Assembly (NCBI GenBank): GCA_032718475.1
Contig: JAUCBJ010007164.1
Span: 1-64,000, forward strand
Length of the DNA: 64,000 nucleotides
Reading direction: 5' to 3'
From: Nemertoderma westbladi
Taxonomy: Eukaryota; Xenacoelomorpha; Nemertodermatida; Nemertodermatidae
The number at the start of each line of letters is the position of its first letter. Positions within the stretch are counted from its first letter, which is position 1. Both the position numbers and the translations under genes were made by a program. This document shows positions 53,296 to 64,000 of this stretch, one piece after another. The notes beneath the pieces are model-generated. The model was not told the origin of the DNA and did no database searches. It was given only the letters and a program-made list of their open reading frames with translations.

Positions 53296-54110
53296 TTTAA
53301 TTATCAAATAATAAAATTTCAGGGAATAAATTTAAATTCATGCCTTTTAATGAATTTAATAAATTGCCATTTTTACGCAATTTATAAAGTTCCCAAAATT
53401 CCATTAATTAATAGATCAAGGGAGCGGAGATTTATCTTATCATGCGTATGAGTGTGTGAAAGTCTCCCAAACATAGTCAATAGCCGATAAAATTCATAAA
53501 GTCATGTATAAAACAGAACATTGACTATTAAAGAATACTATTAAATAACATCCCAGATCTGTATGCATTGGAATCACCCTAATTCTACCGCTAGCTTTGC
53601 ATAATGTCACCATAGCAACAACCACGCTAGAATTAGAATTGAGTTAAAAGAACAATAGAAAGCTTGTCCCATTGAATAGCATAGGGAATAAATAGCGCAC
53701 TACTAGTATCCAAGGATACATAATAATACAGTGACATTCTGGAAGGCATTGACTAACGGACAAATGGCCCGAATGTGTGTAATTTGTGACAAGTTGTGTG
53801 TGTGGTATTTGTGAGTTTATAGGTGAATGTTACTGCTAAAGTGTGTTTACAGTAGCTAGTCGCAATCGTAAAAGTAACCTAACTCTCCAAGGAAAACCTG
53901 AAGTACATCTAAGCCTTTGGGACGGACAGTTGAGTGACTTGTGCCGGTTGTCGTTGTCGTTGTGCGGCTACGTCGTTGGCGAAAGTACAGCGGCGACGAC
54001 ACATCGGCGCTGAGGATCTCGTACTGTCCGGGGGTTGATTGGGGTAGGCAGCGACGCTCGCTAGCCTAAATATGAACTCATTATAATATGGATAAACTCA
54101 TATAGCAGAT

Positions 54111-55342
54111 ATGGTTGAGTTGATAGAAGATGATCTTGGTATCGGGGAGCGATATACTCTACTTTTACAAGCGTTTGTTGATAGCTTAATACGCGGCGAC
54201 GTTAGTCCAACTGCTGCGGAGGACGATGGTCGTTATATCGAACCGCCAATGTCCCAAGAGCAGCTCACGCGTGAGTTGGACTATAGAAAATTCGCTGCTC
54301 GATATACGCAGCGTAATGGTATGTATATGGGCTTCTTAACTACTGGTCATCCTATCGATGTTCGAATGAAATTCGAATGCGAAAATTCTATTCGAAATCG
54401 ACTCGAAAGAAAAGACACTAAAGAAACAAATGGACGCGGTAACTCCAACGTATATTTGGAATTCTTGATAGAAGCATTGTAACAACAAATAAATATCACC
54501 CGCGTTTACCCTACCAGACGTGCGTCTTTGGTATTATTACGATAAATGCCCTAGACCCAACTAATAAACGGAAAGACATAAACATCCACGTAAACCGAAA
54601 CTTGTTGAAGTATCACCCATGCTCACTCGGCTCGAACGATCCTGGAGTAAACCTACGATCAGAGTCCCGGAATACTCGGTCAAACCTCTTCATTCCTTAG
54701 TTGGACCTCAGACCTGCGATCCTGGTGGTGTCGCGGATCCTCGCGGACTGTATTCACTGTTCAAGATCTAGTGCTACCCTAACAATTAATCGGTAACACT
54801 CCGACAGTGATTTCTAGCTAGCCGCCCATCTTACCTAGCCGGATTGTGACGCGGACACCTAATATCACTATCCAACCGTATGGTCGTCCCCGTTTAACGC
54901 GATACAACCCCTCATCAAGGTGAAGGAGAGCGTTGTACGAAACGAGTTAAACGCTATTCTATAAAGATCAAAAAAGAAACCTGCGTTTGTTCAGATAAAC
55001 GTAAGTTATAACAGTAAGTCCAATCGATAAACGAATTGGCCTTATCTCAATTCGATTGGGAAATCCAGAATCTCTAAGAAGTTATCGAACTTGGACGATC
55101 CTATTCTCTGCGAGAGTTTTTGGATGAACGTATCCAGCTACGAGCGGAGGAAAATCAGCTCGAGGAGAAGCATATCGAAACGGCAGATACCTCGACCATA
55201 AACCTACACCTTCTGATGCAATCATATTGCATCCTTCACCCAGGAGTTATGGCCCTCCTAGTAAAGTGGCTCCCCCCAAAGAGAAAAAGACTCTTGCTAG
55301 CCTCAAAAAACTGCGTAAACGCCGTCTGCGTAAGAAAGACTA
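54111..55342 (+). pseudogene. Decayed remnant of the third gene in element B
   Basis: The first 123 codons (MVELIEDDLGIGERY) align well with A. The sequence to about 55170 still aligns but carries many stops and small indels, and one internal block of A is missing near 54365. From about 55190 it jumps to the last ~150 bp of the A gene, so about 2.7 kb (A 25800-28555) is deleted, including the zinc knuckles. The basic tail survives at nucleotide level. The remnant shows that the gene was once intact in the B lineage. Confidence 0.85.
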
Positions 55343-55421
55343 ACTGTTTAGAGTATCTTTATGTTTTAGAAACTGTGATTTTTATATTTTATAGACTGAA
55401 AATCCCATTTTCTGGGAGCGG

Positions 55422-56660
55422 TGTAAAAGCTTTTGCTGAATTGTCCGGTTATTTTTCCTTATTTTTCCCGTAAAATACTCTGTAGTTGGTTTACCAGGCA
55501 TAAAAAGGCCGTGTCCTTGCTGTACTGGTGTTTTAGCGGACATAAAAGCTATTTCTTTTGTACTTTAGTATTTAACTTTAATTAACTTGTATTTGTACTT
55601 TAGAGGACATAATCCGTAATTCCGTGACGTAAAAGCTCGATACTCTTGAAAACAGTGTCGCTACCATGACGACGGCTAGCAGCTGATATTGCCACGTCGA
55701 CGTTTCTTTGTTTCTTTGTTCTCTCGTTGTTCAGGTTGACCAATCAGAGCGTTTGTTGTCTCTGTGTTGGAGGTATACAGAAACTCAGTAGTTCAGTGTT
55801 ATGTTTTGCCCAGAGCCTAAGAACCGGCTTTTGGCACCTCCGTGTTTTCAGTTTTTAGTCCTACACTAGTAGGCTTAATTATAAGAACATATATCCGTTA
55901 TCACTGATGTCTGATGACTGATGTCTGCATACTGCATACTGCAGTACTGCATACACTGCATACTGTGTAACACTGTGCATACTTTATATTGTTATACTGC
56001 TATTTACTGTCAGTTCTTCATAATATGGTTGATGAATTATTATATTTGGAATAACGACAAATAACCCCGAAAACCCAATATTCTTGATATACCGAAGGTA
56101 AGAGAGAAAGGTTACAGATAAATGATTGCGACCTATGTTGAGTGGTTTGAAGTGAATCTAATGTTATTTGATAGACCCTACATGATTCGGTCCGTGTTCC
56201 TTTTATATGTGACTAAAATCAGTGAAGATCGGCAGATCAGTGTGCAGTATTGTGCAGCATTGTGTATGAGTGAGACTGATAACGAAGCATTTCCTAAAGA
56301 ATGCGCCATATATGTGAATTGTAACTAAGCCATATCGTTGTGAGTAGTTTAAGTCATAACTCTTTTTATATAGATAGAGCGCCACGTCCTAAAGGAACTG
56401 TTAATATTTCCCGAAGGTGAATAATATTGTCAGAGATTATATAATACTGTCAGTCGAATAATACATTAGGCTTACATAGCAATAAAATTAAGCCGTCGAA
56501 CCCAATCTCCCGGGTATATCCAGCGGGTGAATGATCGCGCACAGATTGGTTTCGACTAGTGTAGTGAATTAAATACTTGTCATAGACTAAAGGTGATTTA
56601 TTATCTAGAAGACATCCTAATTTGGCGGGTTAAACTGCCAAAGGTCTGAAAGCGCGAACA
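55422..56660 (+). repeat. 3' LTR of element B
   Basis: 1,239 bp. Compared with the 5' copy it has 29 extra bases near 55558-55590 (a partial duplication around 'tttgtactttag') and about two substitutions. It is preceded by the GGGAGCGG tract and followed by GCGCA. Confidence 0.93.
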
Positions 56661-56665
56661 GCGCA

Positions 56666-57896
56666 CTATGTACGTGCCGTCACTCGCCAGACCACTACCA
56701 CAATTGCCGGTGGCGACAGTGCCGCACTCACGGACCCAGTACTTACCAAACTGTCGAGCATAGCAGCTGCTGACCCCCTATATATGGAACTCATTTGCGC
56801 CGTCGAGCAGGGTTTCCAGCCAGAGTCCCGTACGAAACCCGGCGGCTTACAATACTGGTCTACGCACAACCAGTTGACCACCTCGGATGGTCTGGTGCTA
56901 TTGGGCCACCGTATCGTGATACCATTTGCTGCCCGCAAGGACACCCTATCCCAACTGCACGCATCCCACCAAGGCATCGAAAAAACAATCCGCCGTGCTC
57001 GCCAATGTGTTTATTGGCCCGGAATAACTAATGACATTAAACAAACTGTGGCGCAATGCCACACCTGCCTCGAGATGCGTCCATCTCAGATCCAGGAACC
57101 TTACCCGACCCGTCCTTTCGAAGATATTAGCGGAGATTTCTTCATGCTGAGTGGGAAGAACTATCTCGCCTTGGTGGACCGGTATTCCGGGTGGCCCGAC
57201 ATCGTTAAATTCAATACGCCACCTGACGCCACACATACAATTATGGCTCTAAAGAACTGGTTTGTCCAATACGGCGTTCCAACACGGTTACGATCAGACG
57301 GAGGCACGCAATTTACTGCTCGTGCGTTCACTCAATTCCTGAGTAACTGGGGTGTTAAACCCGTCACTTCCTCCGCTGAATACCCTCAGGGCAACGGGCA
57401 TGCTGAGGCCGCGGTCAAGGCCCTTAAACGTCTCCTTGACAAGTCGGGTGGCAACATTGATAGCGATGCTTTCCGCGACGGCCTCTTAGAATTGCGTAAC
57501 GGGCCCCGAGAAACCGGTTTATCACCTGCTGAAGTGGTGTTTGGCCATCCATTACGATCGCGCGTACCAGCTCATCACTCAGCGTTTTCTACCCAAGTCC
57601 AACAAACCCGGACACTTCTAGACGAGACATTGCCAAGTGTCCAAAATAAACGCATTGCAAGATACAACCGACGCTCTCGTAGCCTGCCTGAAATAACTGT
57701 TGGAACCCCCATAATTATTCAGAACCAAAAGACACGGCGATGGGATCGGCGCGGAATAGTCGCGGAGGCAGGTGAGAACCGCAAGTTTTCCATCCAGACA
57801 CCATCCGGACGTGTTCTCATCCGGAATAGGAGACTAATTATTCTGGACACTTTCATCCGAAAATCCAAACCCAGCTTCACCACCCCCTCCGGATAG
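56666..57896 (+). pseudogene. Element C integrase
   Basis: Pol resumes right after element B. The integrase has the HHCC zinc domain (LHASHQGIEKT ... CHTCLEM), catalytic blocks GDFFMLSGKNYLALVDRYSGWPD, RSDGGTQFT and QGNGHAEAAVK, and a C-terminal domain ending near KTRRWDRRGIVAEAGENRKF. This stretch is open for 370 codons from 56784 and its own motifs look complete, but it is cut from the rest of pol by element B and upstream frameshifts. 57897-58338 is the degenerate pol tail. Confidence 0.9.
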
Positions 57897-58338
57897 TTCA
57901 CCCGAGTTATCATCACATTCCCGGCGAGACCCCTCGGTTACAGAAGCTGAGGTGGGTCCAAGATATGGAAATCGTTCTCGGACACCGGGCTCTGAATCTG
58001 TACCTGGCCCAACCGAAATTCGGAATCGCTATCCGGATCGAAATCGGAAAATTCCGGACAGATTTGGCTCAACACCAGGCGTGGCCACAATACGTACGAA
58101 ATCCCAACCCGGATCTACAGCGCGGCCCCTCACAAGTTATATTCATAAAACTTTTCACACTTTTCTGGTGAACAAGGCTCCACTTAAATGGGAAACTTAG
58201 TAGGCGCGTAGTGTCTCTATCCGAAAAGTATACGAGACGGGTCAAACCCAAACTATGAGTAAAAACTGATAGACCCAGAATTCACATCGGTTTTAGTTCG
58301 CACTAAGCTCGGTGCTACATATGGGTTGCAACGAGCTC

Positions 58339-58347
58339 GAAGGGGGG
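58339..58347 (+). promoter_or_regulatory. Polypurine tract of element C
   Basis: GAAGGGGGG directly precedes the LTR start TGTCG, as expected for plus-strand priming. Confidence 0.8.
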
Positions 58348-58634
58348 TGTCGTATTATGCACAATGACTACGATGTATAAAAGCACATCACGGATATATG
58401 GCTCGCCCCAGAGGATCAACTATCAGACTGCCTGATCTGAACCCTTGGACAGATATCAGTAGTCACTAGTCAGTAGTAACGTACACGGAGTATGCTTATA
58501 GAGCATTCCTCCGCCCACTAATGTACTAAGTGAGTTACCGGTACGTAGGACATAGCATGTAAAGTTACCCGGTATGCATATTTTATTATCGTTGTGTCAA
58601 TATAAATGGAGCAATGAGGATTATAACAACAACA
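58348..58634 (+). repeat. 3' LTR of element C
   Basis: 287 bp, TGTCGTATTATG ... CAACAACA. A TATAAA-like string (gtataaaagc) lies near 58374. The right part matches 32741-32887. Confidence 0.88.
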
Positions 58635-60310
58635 TATTAACTAAAAAAAAATAGTTAAAAAAAGTAAAAAATTCGTTAAAAAAGTAAAAATTCGTTAAAA
58701 AAAAGTAAAAATTTGTTAAAAAAAAAGTAAACAATTAGTTAAAAAAGTAAAAATTTCGTTAACCCTCCCCCGGTAACGTGGGGTAAAATAATACCCCACC
58801 CCAAGCGGATAAATTTTGATAGTTTTCGACAATCTCTTATTACAGTATTATCTGATTATGTATGTCCAGCTTCATAGTACTGTAGTATCTTCCAAAAAAA
58901 ACTTGTAATCTACCGATTGTGTGGGTCAAACCCATAAAATGTTGTTTATTGAAAAATGTTATGGCCCTTTAATTTGAAAACAACTTAGTTATAGGTACAA
59001 GCGACAAGATGGGGTATAAAAATACCCCATTTGTTGCTGTATTTGGTATTGAATAAATGTTATGGTGATCGTTTAGTGGTGCTTTGTGACTCATTTTGGT
59101 TTCATTCGAACCACAATGGTCGATTTAGTTGTACTAGACACTAGACAGCTAGAGGCTGAGAGGTAATGCTCGATCGGAGCTCCGGCTCCGGCCATTTTGG
59201 CACCTCCGGCTCCGGTAAAAATATTGCCGGAGTTAATTTTTTAATAAAGTATTATATTTCGTGCATATTCTAATCTGAACAATTATTTACACTATAAGTA
59301 CTGTCAGACTGTAGTACAGCTTCAATATCAAGCATAATACTGCAGTATTTACTTAAAGTCAATGACTGACTGACTGTACTGCAGTAGGCCTACTGGCAGA
59401 CTGGTACTGGCCTGCTGGCTGACTGGCCAGCTGGCTGACTATTTACAGGTAGGCCCTACTGTAAAAAAATTGTAAATGCTATGATTGTACACTGTACCAC
59501 TGCAGCCATTTACTGCTGTCATGCAGTCATGCCAGCATACTGTATGTACTGCAGTACTGGCAGACTGGTACACGTACTGACGTACGGTAGGCTACCTACA
59601 GTACACTACACACCTCAACCACAGTCTGAGAAGTTAGTGAGTTAGGTACTGTAGGTAATTTTTAGCCGTCAGCGTCAGGCCGTCTGTCCGTGATAAATCA
59701 GTCGGTGAGAAGTCAAAAATTGGACTTGAGTCCAAAATTGGACTTCGACTCCAGTTCAAGTCCTTTTAACTAATTTTCTGAAAATTTGTGAAAGAAAGTC
59801 AGATTAATTAATTAACTCAATTTTAAAAATATTAGTGAGAAAAAGAGCCTTTTTCAAAGAAATATTTTTTTAATATTAACAATTTTGATGTTGCATTCTT
59901 GCATTTACATTTATTATGTAGATTCAAGGTACCGGTAAGCTTTGAAACACTCAAACTTCAGAACTTGTAAAATAGGAATGCAAAATTGTTCTTATGAGCT
60001 GCGCGATTTTTTGAGATATGCATGACATATAATACTGTAATAGGCCTACTAAGACTAACATGAGCTGCTCGATTGTGTATGGATTATGATGTGGTGGGGG
60101 ACATCGACCGTTTTTTTAAATTTTTTGTTTATTTTACTCAGATCAGCAGATGACTGACTAATAGTACGTCAAATATAGTTTCAGAAATTTTTGGGGAATT
60201 ATTTATTGTCCGGTCTGCCGGTTGTAGAACTGAGTCAGAAACCGGTGTATTTTTGCAATGTTTTTTTCCAATGCGATAGATTACCGAAAATTGCATACAC
60301 TGTTTTGTAC
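58635..60310. other. Intergenic sequence with small dyads
   Basis: Contains an array of 'gttaaaaaaagtaaaaa' units (58640-58765), two small hairpins with GGGGTA/TACCCC arms (58780-58800 and 59010-59030), CTCCGG repeats (59176-59220) and GGACTTGAGTCC-like dyads (59715-59765). No gene is seen. Confidence 0.5.
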
Positions 60311-60317
60311 AATGACC

Positions 60318-60960
60318 AGTCAACAATCTAGTTAAAAATTGGGTGTCAAATATTCGTGATATTTTATACACTATTGGTTATAATAACTATGTGTGGGATC
60401 AGCAATCAGTTGATGTGCTGGCAAGACATTTTATTTCGAAAATCAAATTGCGGCTACAGGACCAATACAAACAGTTGTGGTGGAGTGAAATTGGTAATAG
60501 CTCGAAGGGTAACCTTTATTTTGTTTCACATTTTGGTGCAATACCATACCTTGATACATTACCTTTACAATCACATAATACTGCGCAAACGCATCTCACA
60601 GATTCGGTGTTCATCTCATCAGTTAGACTGTTAGAAGTTGAGCGTCGTCGTTGGTACAATGTAGAATGCTCCAACCGATTTTGTCAAATGTGCAATAACA
60701 ATAGTATAGAAGATGAGTTTCATTTCCTTTTAGAATGCAGTGCTTATGGCAGTATGGCTTACTCAGAGTTGAGAGTAAAGTATCTTGGAAATTACTTCTC
60801 AAGGTACCCCACCAAATTAAAATTATCCCAATTATATGCATGTTTATATAAAGACTCTGCTAAAAAAATGGTGAATCTAGGCTTATTTATAATTTATGCT
60901 TTTTTGAGAAGAAACACTTTATTAATTAATTACGTGCTCATTATAAATTTCAATTTCTAA
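60318..60960 (+). pseudogene. LINE ORF2 C-terminal fragment
   Basis: About 210 codons, open to the stop at 60960. The sequence KIKLRLQDQYKQLWWSEIGNSSKGNLY and the downstream cysteine/histidine block CQMCNNNSIEDEFHFLLEC (CX2C ... HX4C) are typical of the C-terminus of LINE reverse-transcriptase proteins after the RT domain. No RT or endonuclease is present upstream, so it is 5'-truncated, as LINE copies usually are. It is related to the minus-strand copy at 30930-31740. Confidence 0.8.
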
Positions 60961-61491
60961 ATAATCGATATTATTACTATAATAATGGTTGAACGGTTTA
61001 TTGTTTATATTTGCTCTGCTGGGCCATGCAGCCATTCTGTTATATTATAATCCGGTACGGTAATTGTATTTAATAATGTATAAATTCATGTCTAGTCTAA
61101 TTTAAGTACTGTATAGTGTATACTGTCAGACTGTAGTTGTGCAATTTTAAGTAGACCCTTAATTGGGTAGGTACAGTTAATTGATTAAATATACTACTAC
61201 TATTAATGTTAATTACATTGCAATATAATTAAGGATCAAAGCAATATACACTTTTATTGACTCTTACATCTTACAACCGTAACGTCTAAATGTAAATATA
61301 AATTAAAATATGAATTACCGGTAATATTAAATTATTAGCCTACTGTATTTATGCCTAAACTGCTAAATTATCAGATTATATTTATATATTTGGTTTATGT
61401 TGGTTGACCTGCTCCTATACCGGCAGAGCGGCTATGATACTCTCGTAAAATGTTAAATTGAATTAGTGAAGAACTGACTTTCGGCGTCACA
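60961..61491. other. AT-rich sequence upstream of the FERM gene
   Basis: No coding signal. The last part may hold the 5' untranslated region and promoter of the FERM gene, but no TATA box or initiator can be assigned with confidence. Confidence 0.4.
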
Positions 61492-62683
61492 ATGAACGTT
61501 GATTCAAACTCCGTCCGCCGTAGAGAACTATCATCATCTTCCTACCCAGGGGAGAACCACTCTGTTGCCTCAATGCCACCTGTTGCCGCTGCGACACGCC
61601 CAGACTACTACCGCCACAACGGTGGCGCCACAATGAGTCTCAGTAACTATGACTCGGCGGCTGTTGTTAACGACTCCACTTTGCAGCGCGCCTCCTACTC
61701 CATGTCCAACTCTCGCGGTGTCGGTATGGACGAGCGACCGATCTATCTGAACCGCGATCAATCCAATGCAAGTAGCCACTCGGGTGGCAAATTAATCCCA
61801 TTGAGAATTCTACTACTGGACGGCACTGCGCCGGTGTTCGATCTGCCCGCGAAATCGACCGGACGCGCGATTCTCGAAACAGTCTTCGACCACCTCGACC
61901 TCGTAGAAGCAGATTACTTCGGGCTGCAATACGCTGCCGATTACTCCGGAAGTATCTATTGGCTCGACCCCGATAAAATAATCTCGAAACAAGTAAAGAA
62001 CCCGTCGAGTATTCTATTCCGTTTCGCCGTCAAGTTTTACATCCCGGATCCGGGGCAACTCCACGACGACTTTACTAAATATATATTCGCGTTACAAATT
62101 AAACGCGACTTGTCCGTCGGTCTGCTGCCCTGCGGGGAGTCAACCGCGGCCCTGATGGCCAGCTTTATCGTACAAGCCGCAATCGGGGACTACAACGACA
62201 ATCTCCACAGCTACATCTACCTCGCCCACTTCAAGTTCATCCCGGAGCAGACGGAGGAGTTCCTTAAGCGCGTGGTTGAGTACCACAAGGAGCACGTTGG
62301 TCAATCGAGTGAGGACGCGGATTACAATCTGCTTGACATCGCGCGGCGGTTAGAGATGTACGGGTTGCGTCTCCATCCCGTGCAGGATTACGATGGGGTG
62401 CTCCTCCACGTGGCAATCAACCACAGTGGCATCATCGTCTTCCAACTGCACCAACGCATAAACCACTTCAACTGGGCGAAGATCCGTAAACTTACGTTTA
62501 AAAAGCGATACTTTGTTGTAAAGCTGCACGCTGAAACCTCTGGTTACTATAAGAACCGGGTTCTGTTCCTCATGTCTTCTCGGAACGCATGCAAACAGTT
62601 CTGGAAGGATTGTGTGGAACATCACGCATTCTTTCGACTCACTAGAAGTCTTCCTCAACGTAAAAGAAATGTCTTTGCTAAAG
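61492..62683 (+). CDS. FERM-domain protein, first coding exon (FARP/FRMD7-like)
   Basis: 397 codons plus one base, ending at a consensus splice donor (CTAAAG/GTAAGTG, GT at 62684-62685). Residues 1-98 are a Ser/Asn-rich tail. Residues about 99-390 form a complete FERM module: ubiquitin-like lobe (LIPLRILLLDGTAPVFDL), helical lobe (FTKYIFALQIKRDL) and the PTB-like lobe (FNWAKIRKLTFKKRYFVVKL ... FLMSSRNACKQFWKDCVEHH). The last block and LLDIARRLEMYGLRLHP match the FARP1/2 and FRMD7 group best from memory. FARP proteins are membrane-linked Rho-family exchange factors of neurons, FRMD7 a related cytoskeletal adaptor. The GEF and PH domains that would decide lie beyond the window. An entire FERM domain on one exon is unusual compared with vertebrate genes. 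The start is the first ATG of the frame. Confidence 0.85.
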
Positions 62684-64000
62684 GTAAGTGAATATCGTTG
62701 ACTTAACTGACTTTATTGTTTGATATACATTTAATGTTTGTTTCATATATATATATACGGTAGGCCTACTGGTAAGTATTTCTGTATTTCATACACTAAT
62801 GCCATTAATTTCAATTTTCCAACATTAACATTATACCTACTAATTTATCTGCGCAGGGTGATGTATTGTGTAGACAGTGACGTATTGCGCGGCTTAGTCT
62901 TAACTGCGTTTAAAAATGTCTTTGTCTCTATTTTTCGTCGCCATTTAAAAAAATTTGTTTTTATTGTCTCAGATATTTAAAATGTAGTTAAAATTTAACT
63001 TACTAGTTCTGTGTTTTAGATTTCGGCCTACGGCCTCAGTAGTTGTACAGATTTATTTGCTTCAGGTAGGGCTATTATATCCGTATTCCGTTCTCTAACA
63101 GACAATATTTAGAGTATAATGTAGTACCGGTACAATACAATATAGTATAAAATAGTGCATTAGAATTCTATCAATATACCGGTACAGGGGTTGATATACG
63201 GGGGTTATGCTGACACCTACAATACGTAACGTCCCTGCAGGTGAAATGCAAGGTATACCAGTATTGGTCTATTGTATCAAGGACTTCTAGAACATAGTAT
63301 ACATTCAGGACGCGATGCTCGCATACAGTGTTAATTTTTTTAGAGGCCGGTATTCATTATCTTAGTTTCTTAGTTTATAGATATAGTGTAGCTAAATAAA
63401 AGAAATGCAGTTGCAATACTACACTATTGGCGAAAATTATACTACAATACTATTACAAAAATTACTAATACAAAAACTAGCTATAGTAGCAAAAATTCGT
63501 TTATGGGTACACACACATACAACAATAGTATCGCCTATTACATAGTAAACAGAAACTCAGTGGAAATTTCTCGCAAATTTAACAATCAAATAGTTTAGGA
63601 CGCCTTGGTTTTAATCTTAACTTTTTATTCTAGAACTTGTTTCATCAAGTTAAAAGATCATGTACATACTAGCTACTGTTGTAGTTGGGCACTACTATGT
63701 TATGGGTACCCACTTTTTGACCATTTATTTGACAATGTTAATGGAATTATCTTGAGGTTTTTTGTCTTAGAATATTAATGTCATCTTCTGTTAGACGTTA
63801 GCTATTGTTTTTTTTATGGTAGCTAGTGATTTATTTTAGGTAGCTACTGTTTTTAAAATTACAAAACCAAATTTTTGGTACCTAATTTTTGATCAATTTT
63901 ACCATGTTATTTTATATTATCATGATGTTTTTCGTTCTAGAACATAAATTTCACCTTCTGAGAGAGGTAACCTATTATTTTTTATTAAGGTAGCTAGTGT
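62684..64000 (+). other. Intron of the FERM gene (incomplete)
   Basis: Follows the GTAAGTG donor; no acceptor-exon pair is recognised before the window ends. It includes a small 'atatatatat' stretch (62748) and ACCGGTAC motifs common in this genome. Confidence 0.6.
63630..64000. repeat. Degenerate tandem repeat in the intron, unit about 170-190 bp
   Basis: The series 'gggtaccca-ctttttgacca ... ttcta/tta-gaat ... caccttctg ... ggtagctagtg' appears twice (from about 63704 and 63876), with a partial earlier copy near 63630. It runs to the window edge. Confidence 0.55.

Larger units (their letters stand above)
45516..56660 (+). mobile_element. Element B: internally deleted, non-autonomous relative of element A
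   Basis: LTRs at 45516-46725 (1,210 bp) and 55422-56660 (1,239 bp) are flanked by the target duplication GCGCA (45511-45515 and 56661-56665) inside element C pol. The LTRs differ by about two substitutions and one 29-bp indel, so the insertion is young. Inside are leader, truncated gag, protease, and pol with RT and integrase removed. Then come the spacer with its RNA motifs and a decayed remnant of the third gene. It cannot make its own enzymes and was presumably mobilised by an A-type element. LTR and coding divergence from A shows it is a separate subfamily, not a recent deletion of A itself. Confidence 0.95.
32741..58634 (+). mobile_element. Element C: decayed Ty3-type LTR retrotransposon split by two insertions
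   Basis: A 287-bp 3' LTR (58348-58634) begins TGTCGTATTATG and is preceded by a purine tract. Its last 160 bp match a truncated 5' LTR at 32741-32887. Gag, zinc knuckle, protease, RT and integrase follow in Ty3 order. Removing the palindromic insertion (33774-43604) and element B (45516-56660) leaves about 4.9 kb. Several frameshifts and a deletion of RNase H show it is dead. Each insertion has a clean target duplication in the coding sequence, so the order of events is certain: C first, then both insertions. Confidence 0.9.

Overview
This is animal (invertebrate metazoan) nuclear DNA. The evidence is a spliced FERM-domain gene of the FARP/FRMD7 type at the right end, LTR retrotransposons of the BEL/Pao and Ty3 superfamilies, LINE remnants and abundant mini- and microsatellites. 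I cannot name the lineage. Host coding is sparse: an intronless phytanoyl-CoA-dioxygenase-like gene (7557-8654, +) and the first large coding exon of the FERM gene (61492-62683, +). Nearly everything else is mobile or repetitive.

Layout. 1-7430: old repeats, a minus-strand Ty3 integrase relic, a 975-bp inverted-repeat element with 10-bp target duplications (3235-4209), and a 27-bp minisatellite. 7557-8654: dioxygenase gene. 11426-29987: element A, a very young and very large (18,562 bp) BEL/Pao retrotransposon with 1,200-bp LTRs and GGTCC target duplications. 30130-32740: minisatellites and a decayed minus-strand LINE. 32741-58634: element C, a decayed Ty3-type retrotransposon of about 4.9 kb stretched to 25.9 kb by two insertions. 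One is a 9.8-kb giant palindrome of satellite arrays (33774-43604, with a smaller inverted-repeat element inside it). The other is element B (45516-56660), an internally deleted relative of A with GCGCA target duplications. 60318-60960: LINE fragment. 61492-64000: FERM exon and intron.

The most unusual object is the A/B pair. Besides gag-pol, A carries a third gene of about 1,420 codons (24450-28709, broken by two one-base frameshifts). It encodes a protein I do not recognise, with canonical CCHC zinc knuckles and a basic tail and no obvious membrane segments, so it does not look like an envelope gene. Between pol and this gene lie 1.6 kb of non-coding sequence. They hold a 122-nt block identical in A and B, a tandemly repeated pseudoknot-like RNA motif with compensatory base changes, and a long-range stem near the third gene's start. 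B has lost most of pol and of the third gene but keeps these RNA elements and near-identical LTRs. This suggests that they act in cis and that B was copied by proteins supplied in trans. The A and B leaders also carry a 290-bp duplication whose two units are near-identical within each element but diverged between elements, as in concerted evolution.
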